This document shows positions 23,404 through 30,865 of a stretch of DNA of 42,200 nt, in pieces. The stretch's first letter is position 1, and each line of letters begins with the position of its first letter. Made by a program: the position numbers and the translations under genes. Origin of the DNA: Bacillota bacterium (lineage in GTDB: Bacteria; Bacillota; Bacilli; Paenibacillales; Paenibacillaceae); the NCBI GenBank assembly GCA_023433615.1, contig JAEZCJ010000038.1, positions 1 to 42,200 of the forward strand, written 5' to 3'. The notes beneath the pieces were generated by a model. It made no database searches. It saw only the letters and a list, made by a program, of their open reading frames with translations, and was not told where the DNA came from.

Positions 23404-24501
23404 TTATTGCGCTTTCTCGAGCAGCTTCGGCTTCGCAAAAATCATGCGTCCCGCCGATGTCTGCAGCACGCTCGTCACGAGCACTTCCATCGTCGTGCCG
23501 ATATAGTCGCGGCCGCCTTCGACGACGATCATCGTGCCGTCATCCAGATAGGCGACGCCCTGGCCATGCTCCTTGCCGTCCTTGATCACCTGCACGACGA
23601 TTTCCTCGCCCGGCAGCACGACAGGCTTGACCGCATTCGCCAAATCATTGATGTTGAGCACGGATACGCCCTGCAGCTCGCATACTTTGTTCAAATTGAA
23701 GTCATTCGTGACGACTTTGCCGCGAAGCGCCTTGGCCAGCTTGACCAGCTTGCTGTCCACCTCGCCGATCTCTTCGAAGTCGCCCTCGTAGATCAGCACG
23801 CGCACGTCGAGTTCCTTCTGGATTTTGTTCAGAATGTCGAGCCCTCTCCTGCCCCTGTTGCGCTTCAGCAGGTCGGACGAATCGGCGATATGCTGGAGTT
23901 CCTCCAGGACGAACTCGGGGATGACCAATGTGCCTTCAATGAAGCCGGTTTTGCAGATATCGGCGATTCGTCCGTCAATGATGACGCTTGTGTCCAGGAT
24001 CTTGTGTTCCTCGTAGCGCGGGCCCTTATCCTCCGGCTCCGGTGCCTTGCGCGATGCCAATACAGCCTGCAGCGCGGCCGCCATCTCTTCCTTCTTGCGC
24101 AGTCCGATGCGTAGTCCCATATAACCGAAGAATAACGTCAGCGCGGCTGGCACGACGAGTCCCGCGCCGGTCAAGCCTGCCACAGCCGGGTACAGCAGCG
24201 CAGATACGGCAAGCCCCATCAACAGTCCCGCGCTTCCTGCCGCCAGATCGCCCGAGGGCAGTTCTGCCGCGCGCTCGGCGCCTTGCTGCATATAGCGGAT
24301 CAATGGTCCGGCCAGCATGGTCGCGGCCGCCAGCCCGCACAACGCGCCCAAGCCCACATTCGTCAAATAACCGATCGACTGCGTCATGCCGCCGACCGCA
24401 GGCCCCGGCCACATCAGTCCCGCATGCGTCCATCCATAGGCAAGATCGCCTAGCATCCCGCCGATGACCAGTCCCATGAACTGGATAAGTCGTTTTACCA
24501 T
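23404..24501 (-). CDS. yacL: Membrane-anchored PIN-TRAM protein YacL
   Basis: A 365-residue protein. The N-terminal part (about 1-140) has several hydrophobic segments that look membrane-spanning. Next come a PIN nuclease domain (KILDTSVIIDGRIADICKTG, then VVTNDFNLNKVCEL) and a C-terminal TRAM domain (EHGQGVAYLDDGTMIVVEGG). The combination predicts a membrane-bound RNase or RNA-binding protein; the substrate is unknown. The start is ATG 24501, six codons into the frame, because GGAGGTGAAGGGA directly precedes it. The neighbour order disA-yacL-ispD is as in Bacillus. Confidence 0.9.
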   Translation of the reverse strand: MVKRLIQFMGLVIGGMLGDLAYGWTHAGLMWPGPAVGGMTQSIGYLTNVGLGALCGLAAATMLAGPLIRYMQQGAERAAELPSGDLAAGSAGLLMGLAVSALLYPAVAGLTGAGLVVPAALTLFFGYMGLRIGLRKKEEMAAALQAVLASRKAPEPEDKGPRYEEHKILDTSVIIDGRIADICKTGFIEGTLVIPEFVLEELQHIADSSDLLKRNRGRRGLDILNKIQKELDVRVLIYEGDFEEIGEVDSKLVKLAKALRGKVVTNDFNLNKVCELQGVSVLNINDLANAVKPVVLPGEEIVVQVIKDGKEHGQGVAYLDDGTMIVVEGGRDYIGTTMEVLVTSVLQTSAGRMIFAKPKLLEKAQ

Positions 24502-24628
24502 TCCCTTCACCTCCACTACAATTATGCGCCAAAATCAGGAAGCCTAACCGTGGGAAGCGCCGAATTTTCGCGAACAGCCTAGTCATGCTTTCCATGGCAT
24601 GCCCGCTCGCAAATATGAGAATTCTTTT

Positions 24629-24658
24629 TTGTAAATTAGCCCCGGCATGTTCTATAAT
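24629..24658 (+). promoter_or_regulatory. SigA-type promoter of the 131-aa gene
   Basis: TTGTAA (24629-24634) is separated by 18 bases from a perfect TATAAT (24653-24658), about 35 bases before the start codon. Confidence 0.7.
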
Positions 24659-24694
24659 AGACGGGAAAGCAAAACTCGAAGTGAGGTGGAATGG

Positions 24695-25090
24695 ATGAGC
24701 AACCTCTCGCTGGAACAATTTCAGCAGCAGGTATCGGAATTGCTGCTTCGTCATCGCAGTTTGCTGGATGTCATGACCAAGTTCGGACAGACCGGCGCGT
24801 CCGTGAATCGCGCGATCTCCAAGGCGGTGACCGAATGCGGCTGCGTCGAACTGAACGCGCACAAGCAGCGCTTCGAAGGCGAGCTCGATCTGGAGCAAGT
24901 GAAGCTGAAGATGGAGCATCATATGGAAGGCGGCCTATGCGAGCACTGCAAGGACGCCCTGCGCGCCGAACTCGGCAAGAATCTGTTCTACATGTCCGCC
25001 CTGAGCAATCTGCTCGACATTCGATTGGAAGAAGTCATTGAACAGGAGTCGCGCAAGTGCTCCACCCTAGGCGTCTTCAACATGACCTAG
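24695..25090 (+). CDS. Small conserved-looking protein, MazG-like C-terminal half
   Basis: A 131-residue soluble, helical protein, the first long gene on the plus strand. The start ATG 24695 has GTGAGGTGG upstream. The C-terminal half (AELGKNLFYMSALSNLLDIR then LEEVIEQESRK) resembles the helix pair of MazG-type all-alpha NTP pyrophosphohydrolases (usual ELGD..LFYL..LAN.LGIDLEEA), but the expected Asp of ELGD is Lys here. There are cysteine pairs at ECGC and GLCEHC. I recall similar proteins near pssA/disA in Paenibacillus without an established function, so I assign none. Repeat copy E begins two bases after its stop. Confidence 0.8.
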   Translation: MSNLSLEQFQQQVSELLLRHRSLLDVMTKFGQTGASVNRAISKAVTECGCVELNAHKQRFEGELDLEQVKLKMEHHMEGGLCEHCKDALRAELGKNLFYMSALSNLLDIRLEEVIEQESRKCSTLGVFNMT

Positions 25091-25092
25091 GG

Positions 25093-25280
25093 GATCACTT
25101 GTGATCACGAAGTAGCTCGAGAAGCGTGTTCGACATCGAATCATGGATTCAGCCGGGCCTTCCGGTGCTCACGTATGTTTTGCCTACAAGCGTATGCTTC
25201 CGATGTGCGTTTCCTACGGAAACGCTGGAGCTCCTCAGTCCCTAGCTTCTTCCAACCTTCGAAGGTAGCGACAAGCGATC
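25093..25280 (+). repeat. Dispersed palindromic repeat, copy E (one cassette)
   Basis: A 188-bp copy with arms GATCACTTGT and ACAAGCGATC (9 of 10 pairs), followed by TTTTT. The ends match the family (TTGTGATCACGAAGTAGCTC and AACCTTCGAAGGTAGCGACA). The interior has CGACATCGAATC, TTCCGGTGCTCACGTA and one 43-bp cassette (25188-25230, stem GCGTTTCC/GGAAACGC). It lies between the convergent 131-aa gene and pssA. Confidence 0.85.
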
Positions 25281-25319
25281 TTTTTCAAGATGAACCCTTA
25301 ACCCTTAAACACAATCACC

Positions 25320-25352
25320 AAAAACCGTCAGGGCAATGGCCTGACGGTTTTT
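25320..25352. terminator. Bidirectional intrinsic terminator
   Basis: A perfect 12-bp stem AAAACCGTCAGG/CCTGACGGTTTT around a 7-base loop with T-runs on both strands, in the convergent gap between the 131-aa gene and pssA. Confidence 0.93.
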
Positions 25353-25710
25353 CCATGCCCATGCTTGCGTGCTGTGTGCGGTACGCCACGAGTGCAGACC
25401 ATGGCCGTGGCCATGCAGCCTGCGCATCCATGGCGCGCGGTCGGCTAACAAGTAGCCACTGCTGCTGACGCAGCGAAAATAAAGGCATTTCGTACCATTA
25501 ATTTCGCCCAATCCCCGAGATTCGATCGATTAAGGTAAAAAAGTACAACTATTTCTCTCCCTACTCCCCATCAACTAGGAAAACCGAGAAATTAGTTATA
25601 CGATTTGACGCTATTCGCGAACATCTTGGATTCCGCTCAAATTAGTTGCACGTTTTCCCACTATTCCGATTAGGCTCATCAACCACCGTCCGCCCCACCA
25701 GCAGTTCCCA
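25353..25710. other. Convergent intergenic region with an AT-rich imperfect repeat
   Basis: No credible gene. Read on the minus strand, two units around 25665-25630 and 25618-25585 share the pattern GAATAG.G..AAA.CGT..AACTAATTT. A third, weaker, partly rearranged unit with GTAGGGAGAGAAATAGTTG lies near 25570-25540. The units are AT-rich against a GC-rich background. Function unknown. Confidence 0.5.
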
Positions 25711-25750
25711 GACAACAACAAACCGCCGACCCAATGGGGGTCGGCGGCTT
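25711..25750 (-). terminator. Intrinsic terminator of pssA
   Basis: On the minus strand CCGCCGACCC/GGGTCGGCGG with a 5-base loop is followed by TTTGTTGTTGTC. It lies within 20 bases of the pssA stop. Confidence 0.85.
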
Positions 25751-25758
25751 CTTCACGC

Positions 25759-26490
25759 TTACGCGCTATGCTCGGACTCTTCGCTTTTCTTGGCTTCGCG
25801 GCGTTTCCTCGCTTTGGTAATTCGGCGATCAACGTTTTTTTTTAGGCCGTACAGCGCGTAAAGGACGAGCGGCACGAACAAAATTTTGGACAGGTGATGC
25901 GGGAACAGGATGCCGAGCGTAACGGCGATGCCGACGACAATCGGCACGACCCATACGGCACTCTTCGGTATGCCGACCTTCTTGAAGTTCGGATACTTGA
26001 TGTTGCTCACCATCAGGAACGATGTCAGCAGCATGCTTCCGAGCAGCACGTAGACCGGAATGTCCTGATAGAACAGCGCCAGCGTACAGACGACGCCGCC
26101 CGCTGCAGGGATCGGCAAGCCGATGAAATAGCCCGGCGTGCCGGATTTGACGTTGAAACGCGCCAGTCGAAGCGCGCCGCAGATCGGGAATATAGCGGTC
26201 ACGATCCATGCAGCGGCTGGATTCACCTCTTGGAACGCAACGACGTACATGATGAACGCCGGCGCTACGCCGAAGGATATCACGTCGGCCAAGGAATCCA
26301 GCTCCTTGCCGAACTCGCTCTGCGCGTTGAGCGCCCGCGCGACCCGGCCGTCCACGCCGTCCAGCAGCATGGCGATGATGACCATCATGGCCGCCAGCTC
26401 CGGCTTCTCGTTGAACACTAATATGATGGCAACGATGCCGAGTGACAGGTTGCCGATCGTTAGAAGGCTAGGGATCGATTTGGTGATCAT
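25759..26490 (-). CDS. pssA: CDP-diacylglycerol--serine O-phosphatidyltransferase
   Basis: A 243-residue membrane enzyme that makes phosphatidylserine. The CDP-alcohol phosphotransferase signature D-x2-DG-x2-AR-x8-G-x3-D-x3-D is complete: Asp44, Asp47, Gly48, Ala51, Arg52, Gly61, Asp65, Asp69. Several further hydrophobic spans follow, and the C-terminal tail is basic and then acidic. The start is ATG 26490 with GAGGTGGAGCAGA upstream; the in-frame ATG five codons earlier lies in that signal. An A9 run (25838-25846 as T9) encodes Lys-Lys near the C-terminus. No decarboxylase partner gene is in the window. Confidence 0.93.
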   Translation of the reverse strand: MITKSIPSLLTIGNLSLGIVAIILVFNEKPELAAMMVIIAMLLDGVDGRVARALNAQSEFGKELDSLADVISFGVAPAFIMYVVAFQEVNPAAAWIVTAIFPICGALRLARFNVKSGTPGYFIGLPIPAAGGVVCTLALFYQDIPVYVLLGSMLLTSFLMVSNIKYPNFKKVGIPKSAVWVVPIVVGIAVTLGILFPHHLSKILFVPLVLYALYGLKKNVDRRITKARKRREAKKSEESEHSA

Positions 26491-26547
26491 TCTGCTCCAC
26501 CTCATTTATACTATACCCGAAGCACGCATTCTCACATTGTATGGAAA

Positions 26548-27624
26548 TTAAATTTGCCTGTCAATGAACACTTGCTCCTGAATGCGTTTCAGGCCTTCCT
26601 TGATCGTGCGGGCTCGGACCTCACCGATGCCGTCCACTTCGTCCAGCTCCTCGATGGTGGCCATCACGATGTGAGGCAGGCGGCCGAAGCGCTCCACGAG
26701 GTTGTTCATGATCACGATCGGCAAGCGGGGGATCTTGCTCAGCAGGCGGTATCCGCGAGGCGGTACCGATTCTTCCGCAACAGCCGACGGATGCGGATAA
26801 CCGAGCAGTTTGATGACGTTCGCCGTATCCAACAGTTCCTCGGAATTCAATCGCTTCAGCCCAAGCCGGATATCCCGGAGCTTGTCATCATGATTATCCT
26901 TTACATAATCCTTCAATAAGAACCATGCATCCTCTTCCACCCCGCCGACGAGCTCCTCCATCTGCATGCTGATGAGCCGCCCCTCGTTGCCGAGCTCGTT
27001 CACGTAGCGCTTGATCTCCGTCTTGATGCGCAGCACCCGCTCCAGCCGCTGAATGACGCTTGCAACTTCTTGCAGCGTCACCATCTCTTCGAATTCGGCT
27101 GCCGACAGGTTCGTGAAATCCTGCGTGAGCACGGCTTTGTATTTCTCGAGCGTCTGAATCGCCTGGTTCGCCTTCGTCAGGATCACGCCCATGTCCTTCA
27201 GCGAGTAGCGCAGGCTTCCTTGATACAACGTAATTACATTGCGGCGTTGGGAGATCGACACGACGAGCTTGCCGGTCTGCTTGGCGACCCGCTCCGCCGT
27301 CCGATGCCTGATGCCTGTCTCGATCGACGGGATCGAGCTGTCCGGAATCAGCTGCGTATTCGCGTACAGAATACGCCGAAGATCCTCGCTCAGGATGATT
27401 GCGCCATCCATCTTCGCGAGCTCATACAAGTAGTTCGGCGAGAAATCGCAATTGATCGAGAAGCCGCCGTCCACCACTTCCATGACTTCCGGGCTGTAGC
27501 CGACGACGATCAGCGCCCCGGTCTTCGCACGCAGCACGTTCTCCAGTCCTTCTCGGAACGGGGTGCCCGGCGCGATCAGCTGCAGCAGCTGGTTCATGAC
27601 TTCTTGCCCTATCGATTCCTTCAA
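26548..27624 (-). CDS. disA: DNA integrity scanning diadenylate cyclase DisA
   Basis: A 358-residue octameric enzyme that converts two ATP to c-di-AMP and slides on DNA, pausing at branched structures. The DAC domain has DGA at 73-75 and RHR at 106-108. A helical spine follows, and the C-terminal helix-hairpin-helix domain contains ELDEVDGIGEVRARTIKEGL. The start is taken as TTG 27624, because GGAGTGGGGGGC lies upstream and the length then fits the family (about 360). It normally follows radA; here a diguanylate cyclase gene intervenes. It has its own promoter. Confidence 0.93.
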   Translation of the reverse strand: MKESIGQEVMNQLLQLIAPGTPFREGLENVLRAKTGALIVVGYSPEVMEVVDGGFSINCDFSPNYLYELAKMDGAIILSEDLRRILYANTQLIPDSSIPSIETGIRHRTAERVAKQTGKLVVSISQRRNVITLYQGSLRYSLKDMGVILTKANQAIQTLEKYKAVLTQDFTNLSAAEFEEMVTLQEVASVIQRLERVLRIKTEIKRYVNELGNEGRLISMQMEELVGGVEEDAWFLLKDYVKDNHDDKLRDIRLGLKRLNSEELLDTANVIKLLGYPHPSAVAEESVPPRGYRLLSKIPRLPIVIMNNLVERFGRLPHIVMATIEELDEVDGIGEVRARTIKEGLKRIQEQVFIDRQI

Positions 27625-27710
27625 GCCGTTGCCCCCCACTCCGTGTGCTGCGCAGCGCATGCGCTTGCCGGCTGATCTCTGGCCGCAAGACCATGCGCAT
27701 AGCTCCAATG

Positions 27711-27739
27711 ATTATAACATTTAATACTATCCTTCCCAA
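27711..27739 (-). promoter_or_regulatory. SigA-type promoter of disA
   Basis: On the minus strand TTGGGA (27734-27739) is separated by 17 bases from a perfect TATAAT (27711-27716), about 90 bases before the disA start. Confidence 0.65.
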
Positions 27740-27749
27740 CCTCAAAATA

Positions 27750-29321
27750 TTACGTGTATATCGATATCCGATTCCGACCGCCTGCCTTGGAGCGGTACAG
27801 CGCCTCGTCGGCATACCCGAATGCCGTTTCCGCCGAATCGGAATGGGTCGGGAACACCGCGATGCCCAGCGACAACGTGATCGGCTCGCCGGTAGGACTA
27901 ATGCGATGCGCGACCGTTTCCCGAATCGCTTCCGCGACCTCCAAGGCTTGGGCGGCTGCGGTATTCGGCATGAGCACCACGAATTCCTCGCCCCCGTAAC
28001 GGAAGCACAGGTCGCCCGGTCTCACCATGCTTTGGATTTGCGCGGCAAGGAACTTCAAGACCTCATCGCCGATTTGATGCCCGTAGGTATCATTCACTTT
28101 TTTGAAGTGGTCGATATCCATGATCATGATCGTGAATGGTTGCCCCGCCCCGGACCACCTCTCCATCCGTTCCGTCATGGCTCGCCGATTGGCAAGACCC
28201 GTAAGCGCGTCCGTCGACGCTTCCTTAACCAGCGATTCGTTCTTCTCGTGAACGCGGTCGAAGGCGATCGCAACCGTAGTCATCAACACGTCGGTCTCCT
28301 CGTTCCAGTGCGGCTTCATCGGGGGGATCGAATCCAGCTTGCCGGCCGTCAGCTCGCTCACGAGACCAGCCAGGTTCTTGACCGGTTCCACAAGTTTGCG
28401 GGCAAACACGATGGACATCGCCAACACCGCCAAGAACGGCAGCAAAAGGTATATCAGGTTCTTGCGAACATGGTCCAGCAGCTGTTGATTCACGGAGCGG
28501 ACAGGCGTCTGTTGAACGATCCCCCAGCCTGTCTCCTCGACGTAGCTGTAAGCGGCCAGCATCGCAATTCCTTGGGTATTCGTCACCCGCCCCGTTCCGC
28601 TCTCCCCGGCAATCAACCGCTGGATGAGCCGGTTCGCGCTGGCGTCGTCCCCGATTCGGTTATCGTCCGGATGGTACAGCAAGGTCCCGTCGGGGCCCAC
28701 TACGTAATAGTACGAACCGTTAGGGTCTCTCTCGTTCTCGGTTAAGAATTCGCTCAGCACGTTCTCTTGCTGCAAGTAAATCGTGCCGCCGAGTATCCCC
28801 CTATACTGCCCGCTTGAATCGTAGAACGGTTCGCTGATCAGAATCAACAACCGCCCTGTCGCACCGATATACGGCAAGGAGATGTAGGTCGTTTGCGCTT
28901 GAAGCGCCTCCATGGCTACCGGCGAGCCTTGCTTGCCCTTCAGCCCGATGCTGATCGGCGAAATGGCGCGAATGAGTCCGGTTTCGTCGATCCACGTCAT
29001 CGAGTTGAAGTACCGGCTTGCGGTTCGAACAAGCTCGATCCGATCCTGGACATCCTCGTCGGTGAAGCTGTCGGCGGCCAGATATTCCGCTGTCGTCCGT
29101 AAGCTCGCGCTCATGGACTGAAACAACGAATTAGCGCCTCTGCCTATTTTGTTCGCCTTGGAATAGTTCGAAGCCAACGTTGCGTCAGTGAGAACTTCCT
29201 TCTCCGATTGGTAGGAGGTGATCGATTGGATAATGGCAACCAGCAATACGGATACCGCGACCAGCAAGACCAATAACGTCGTTAGCTTATATTTACGATT
29301 GCGTATTGTGCGATTTATCAT
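27750..29321 (-). CDS. Membrane sensor diguanylate cyclase (dCache-HAMP-GGDEF)
   Basis: A 523-residue protein predicted to make c-di-GMP. TM1 is at about 13-33. An extracytoplasmic cache-type sensor region follows (to about 290, with TWIDETGLIRAISP and GPDGTLLYHPDDNRIG). Next are TM2, a HAMP-like linker (ARKLVEPVKNLAGLVSEL) and a C-terminal GGDEF domain with GGEEF at 443-447. RPGD at 434-437, five residues upstream, fits the inhibitory I-site. The start ATG 29321 has GGGGAGCTCACA upstream. The ligand cannot be inferred. The gene sits between radA and disA, where Bacillus has no gene. Confidence 0.92.
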   Translation of the reverse strand: MINRTIRNRKYKLTTLLVLLVAVSVLLVAIIQSITSYQSEKEVLTDATLASNYSKANKIGRGANSLFQSMSASLRTTAEYLAADSFTDEDVQDRIELVRTASRYFNSMTWIDETGLIRAISPISIGLKGKQGSPVAMEALQAQTTYISLPYIGATGRLLILISEPFYDSSGQYRGILGGTIYLQQENVLSEFLTENERDPNGSYYYVVGPDGTLLYHPDDNRIGDDASANRLIQRLIAGESGTGRVTNTQGIAMLAAYSYVEETGWGIVQQTPVRSVNQQLLDHVRKNLIYLLLPFLAVLAMSIVFARKLVEPVKNLAGLVSELTAGKLDSIPPMKPHWNEETDVLMTTVAIAFDRVHEKNESLVKEASTDALTGLANRRAMTERMERWSGAGQPFTIMIMDIDHFKKVNDTYGHQIGDEVLKFLAAQIQSMVRPGDLCFRYGGEEFVVLMPNTAAAQALEVAEAIRETVAHRISPTGEPITLSLGIAVFPTHSDSAETAFGYADEALYRSKAGGRNRISIYT

Positions 29322-29358
29322 TGTGAGCTCCCCGCTGTATGGTTTAACGCTAACCTTC

Positions 29359-29386
29359 ATTATACATCGGCATTCCCGAGCCACAA
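29359..29386 (-). promoter_or_regulatory. Possible promoter of the diguanylate cyclase gene
   Basis: On the minus strand a perfect TATAAT (29359-29364) is preceded at 16 bases by TTGTGG (29381-29386). The -35 is weak. Confidence 0.5.
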
Positions 29387-29413
29387 CGACAGATTAATTC
29401 CGCTAACGCAAGC

Positions 29414-29450
29414 AAAAAAGTCTCTTGATAACGGTTCGTTATCAAGAGAC
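29414..29450 (-). terminator. Intrinsic terminator of radA
   Basis: On the minus strand a perfect 14-bp stem GTCTCTTGATAACG/CGTTATCAAGAGAC with a 3-base loop is followed by TTTTTTG, ten bases after the radA stop. Confidence 0.95.
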
Positions 29451-29460
29451 CTCCGTAGGG

Positions 29461-30864
29461 TTAGGCCAAGCTGTCCTGCTTCGACGCTGTCGAACCGAAC
29501 ACCGACTGAATGACCTGACTTAAGGTTTTGCACGGAACGACATTGATCGTCTTGAACGTCGCCGTCGCCTTCAAGGCATGCTGCGCGATATAGACATGCT
29601 TGAAGCCCATCCGTTCAAGCTCCCGAATCCGCATCTCCAGGGTCGGCACCTTCTTCAACTCGCCCGTCAATCCGATATCGGCGATGAAGACCGTGTCGCT
29701 CGGAATGCCGATATTCCGGAACGAGGATACGATGCTCATGATCGCGGCCAGGTTGGAGGATTGCTCCTTAAGACGCATGCCGCCCATCGTCTTGACCACC
29801 ACGTTCTTGTCATGCATCTGAATACCCGCTCGCTGTTCCATGATGCTGATGAGCGTGTTGACGTGGTCCTTCTTCAAGCATTCGGCGATCCGGCTCGGAT
29901 AGGGCATGAACGTCGCGGATACCAAGCTCTCGATCTCCAGGATGATCGCCCTGCTTCCCTCCTTAATGACCGTGAGCGCGCTGCCGCTGACGATGTCGTG
30001 ACGTTCGCGCTGGGTCATGAAGAACTCGGATGGATTGTCGACCGGAATCAATCCGTTCTCCTCCATCAAGAAGAAGCCCAGCTCGCCCGTTCCGCCGAAA
30101 CGGTTCTTCGTCGAATACAGCTGCTTCAGTTCCTCTCCCTCTTCCCCTTCGAGGACGAGCACCGTATCGACCAGATGCTCCAGCGCCCGCAAACCGGCCA
30201 ACTCATTATCCTTGGTCATCTGGCCGACCATGATGACGGCGCGCGGCTTGCTGTCGTTCTTCGCTACCTTGAGCAGCGCAGTCGCGCATTCCATCGTCTG
30301 CGTCGGCGAACCGGGCCTCGAAGGGTATTCATCGAGCACGAACGTCTGGATGCTGTCGATAATGATCAGGTCCGGATCGATCTGTTCGATGCCGCCCAGC
30401 ACATTGTTCATGCTGTTGTCGCTGAACACCCAGACATTGTCGTGAATGCTGGGCAGAATCCGTTCGGCCCGCCGCTTGATCTGCGACTCGCTCTCTTCGC
30501 CGGAGGCATACAGCACCTTCAGCCCTTGCCTGGCGACATCGTCGCTGATCTGCAGCAGGAGCGTCGACTTGCCTGCACCGGGCACGGCCGTAATGATCGT
30601 CAGCGAATCCTTGACGATTCCGCCGCCCATGACGCGGTTGAATTCGTTGTACTTGGTCGCGATCCGGTCGCTGTTCTGGGAGACTGTATCGGCAAGGCGC
30701 TTGACGCTGATGTTCTTCTTCGCGGTAATCGTCATCTGACTGCTGACGCCCCCTGCCGCTTCCTCCTCCAGCGTATTCCACTCGCGGCAGCTATTGCAGG
30801 AGCCCTGCCATTTCGGATGCTCATGGCCGCATGTCGTGCATCGATAGACGGTTCGCTTCTTCAT
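29461..30864 (-). CDS. radA: DNA repair protein RadA (Sms)
   Basis: A 467-residue RecA-related ATPase/helicase that processes recombination intermediates. An N-terminal zinc finger (Cys9, Cys12, Cys23, Cys26) precedes Walker A AVPGAGKST and Walker B DLIIIDSIQT. The RadA-specific KNRFG is in STKNRFGGTGELGF, and a Lon-like C-terminal domain has DIGLTGELKKVPTLEMR. ATG 30864 comes one base after the upstream hydrolase stop, with AGGAAGTGG as ribosome site, so the two are coupled. Confidence 0.95.
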   Translation of the reverse strand: MKKRTVYRCTTCGHEHPKWQGSCNSCREWNTLEEEAAGGVSSQMTITAKKNISVKRLADTVSQNSDRIATKYNEFNRVMGGGIVKDSLTIITAVPGAGKSTLLLQISDDVARQGLKVLYASGEESESQIKRRAERILPSIHDNVWVFSDNSMNNVLGGIEQIDPDLIIIDSIQTFVLDEYPSRPGSPTQTMECATALLKVAKNDSKPRAVIMVGQMTKDNELAGLRALEHLVDTVLVLEGEEGEELKQLYSTKNRFGGTGELGFFLMEENGLIPVDNPSEFFMTQRERHDIVSGSALTVIKEGSRAIILEIESLVSATFMPYPSRIAECLKKDHVNTLISIMEQRAGIQMHDKNVVVKTMGGMRLKEQSSNLAAIMSIVSSFRNIGIPSDTVFIADIGLTGELKKVPTLEMRIRELERMGFKHVYIAQHALKATATFKTINVVPCKTLSQVIQSVFGSTASKQDSLA

Positions 30865-30865
30865 C

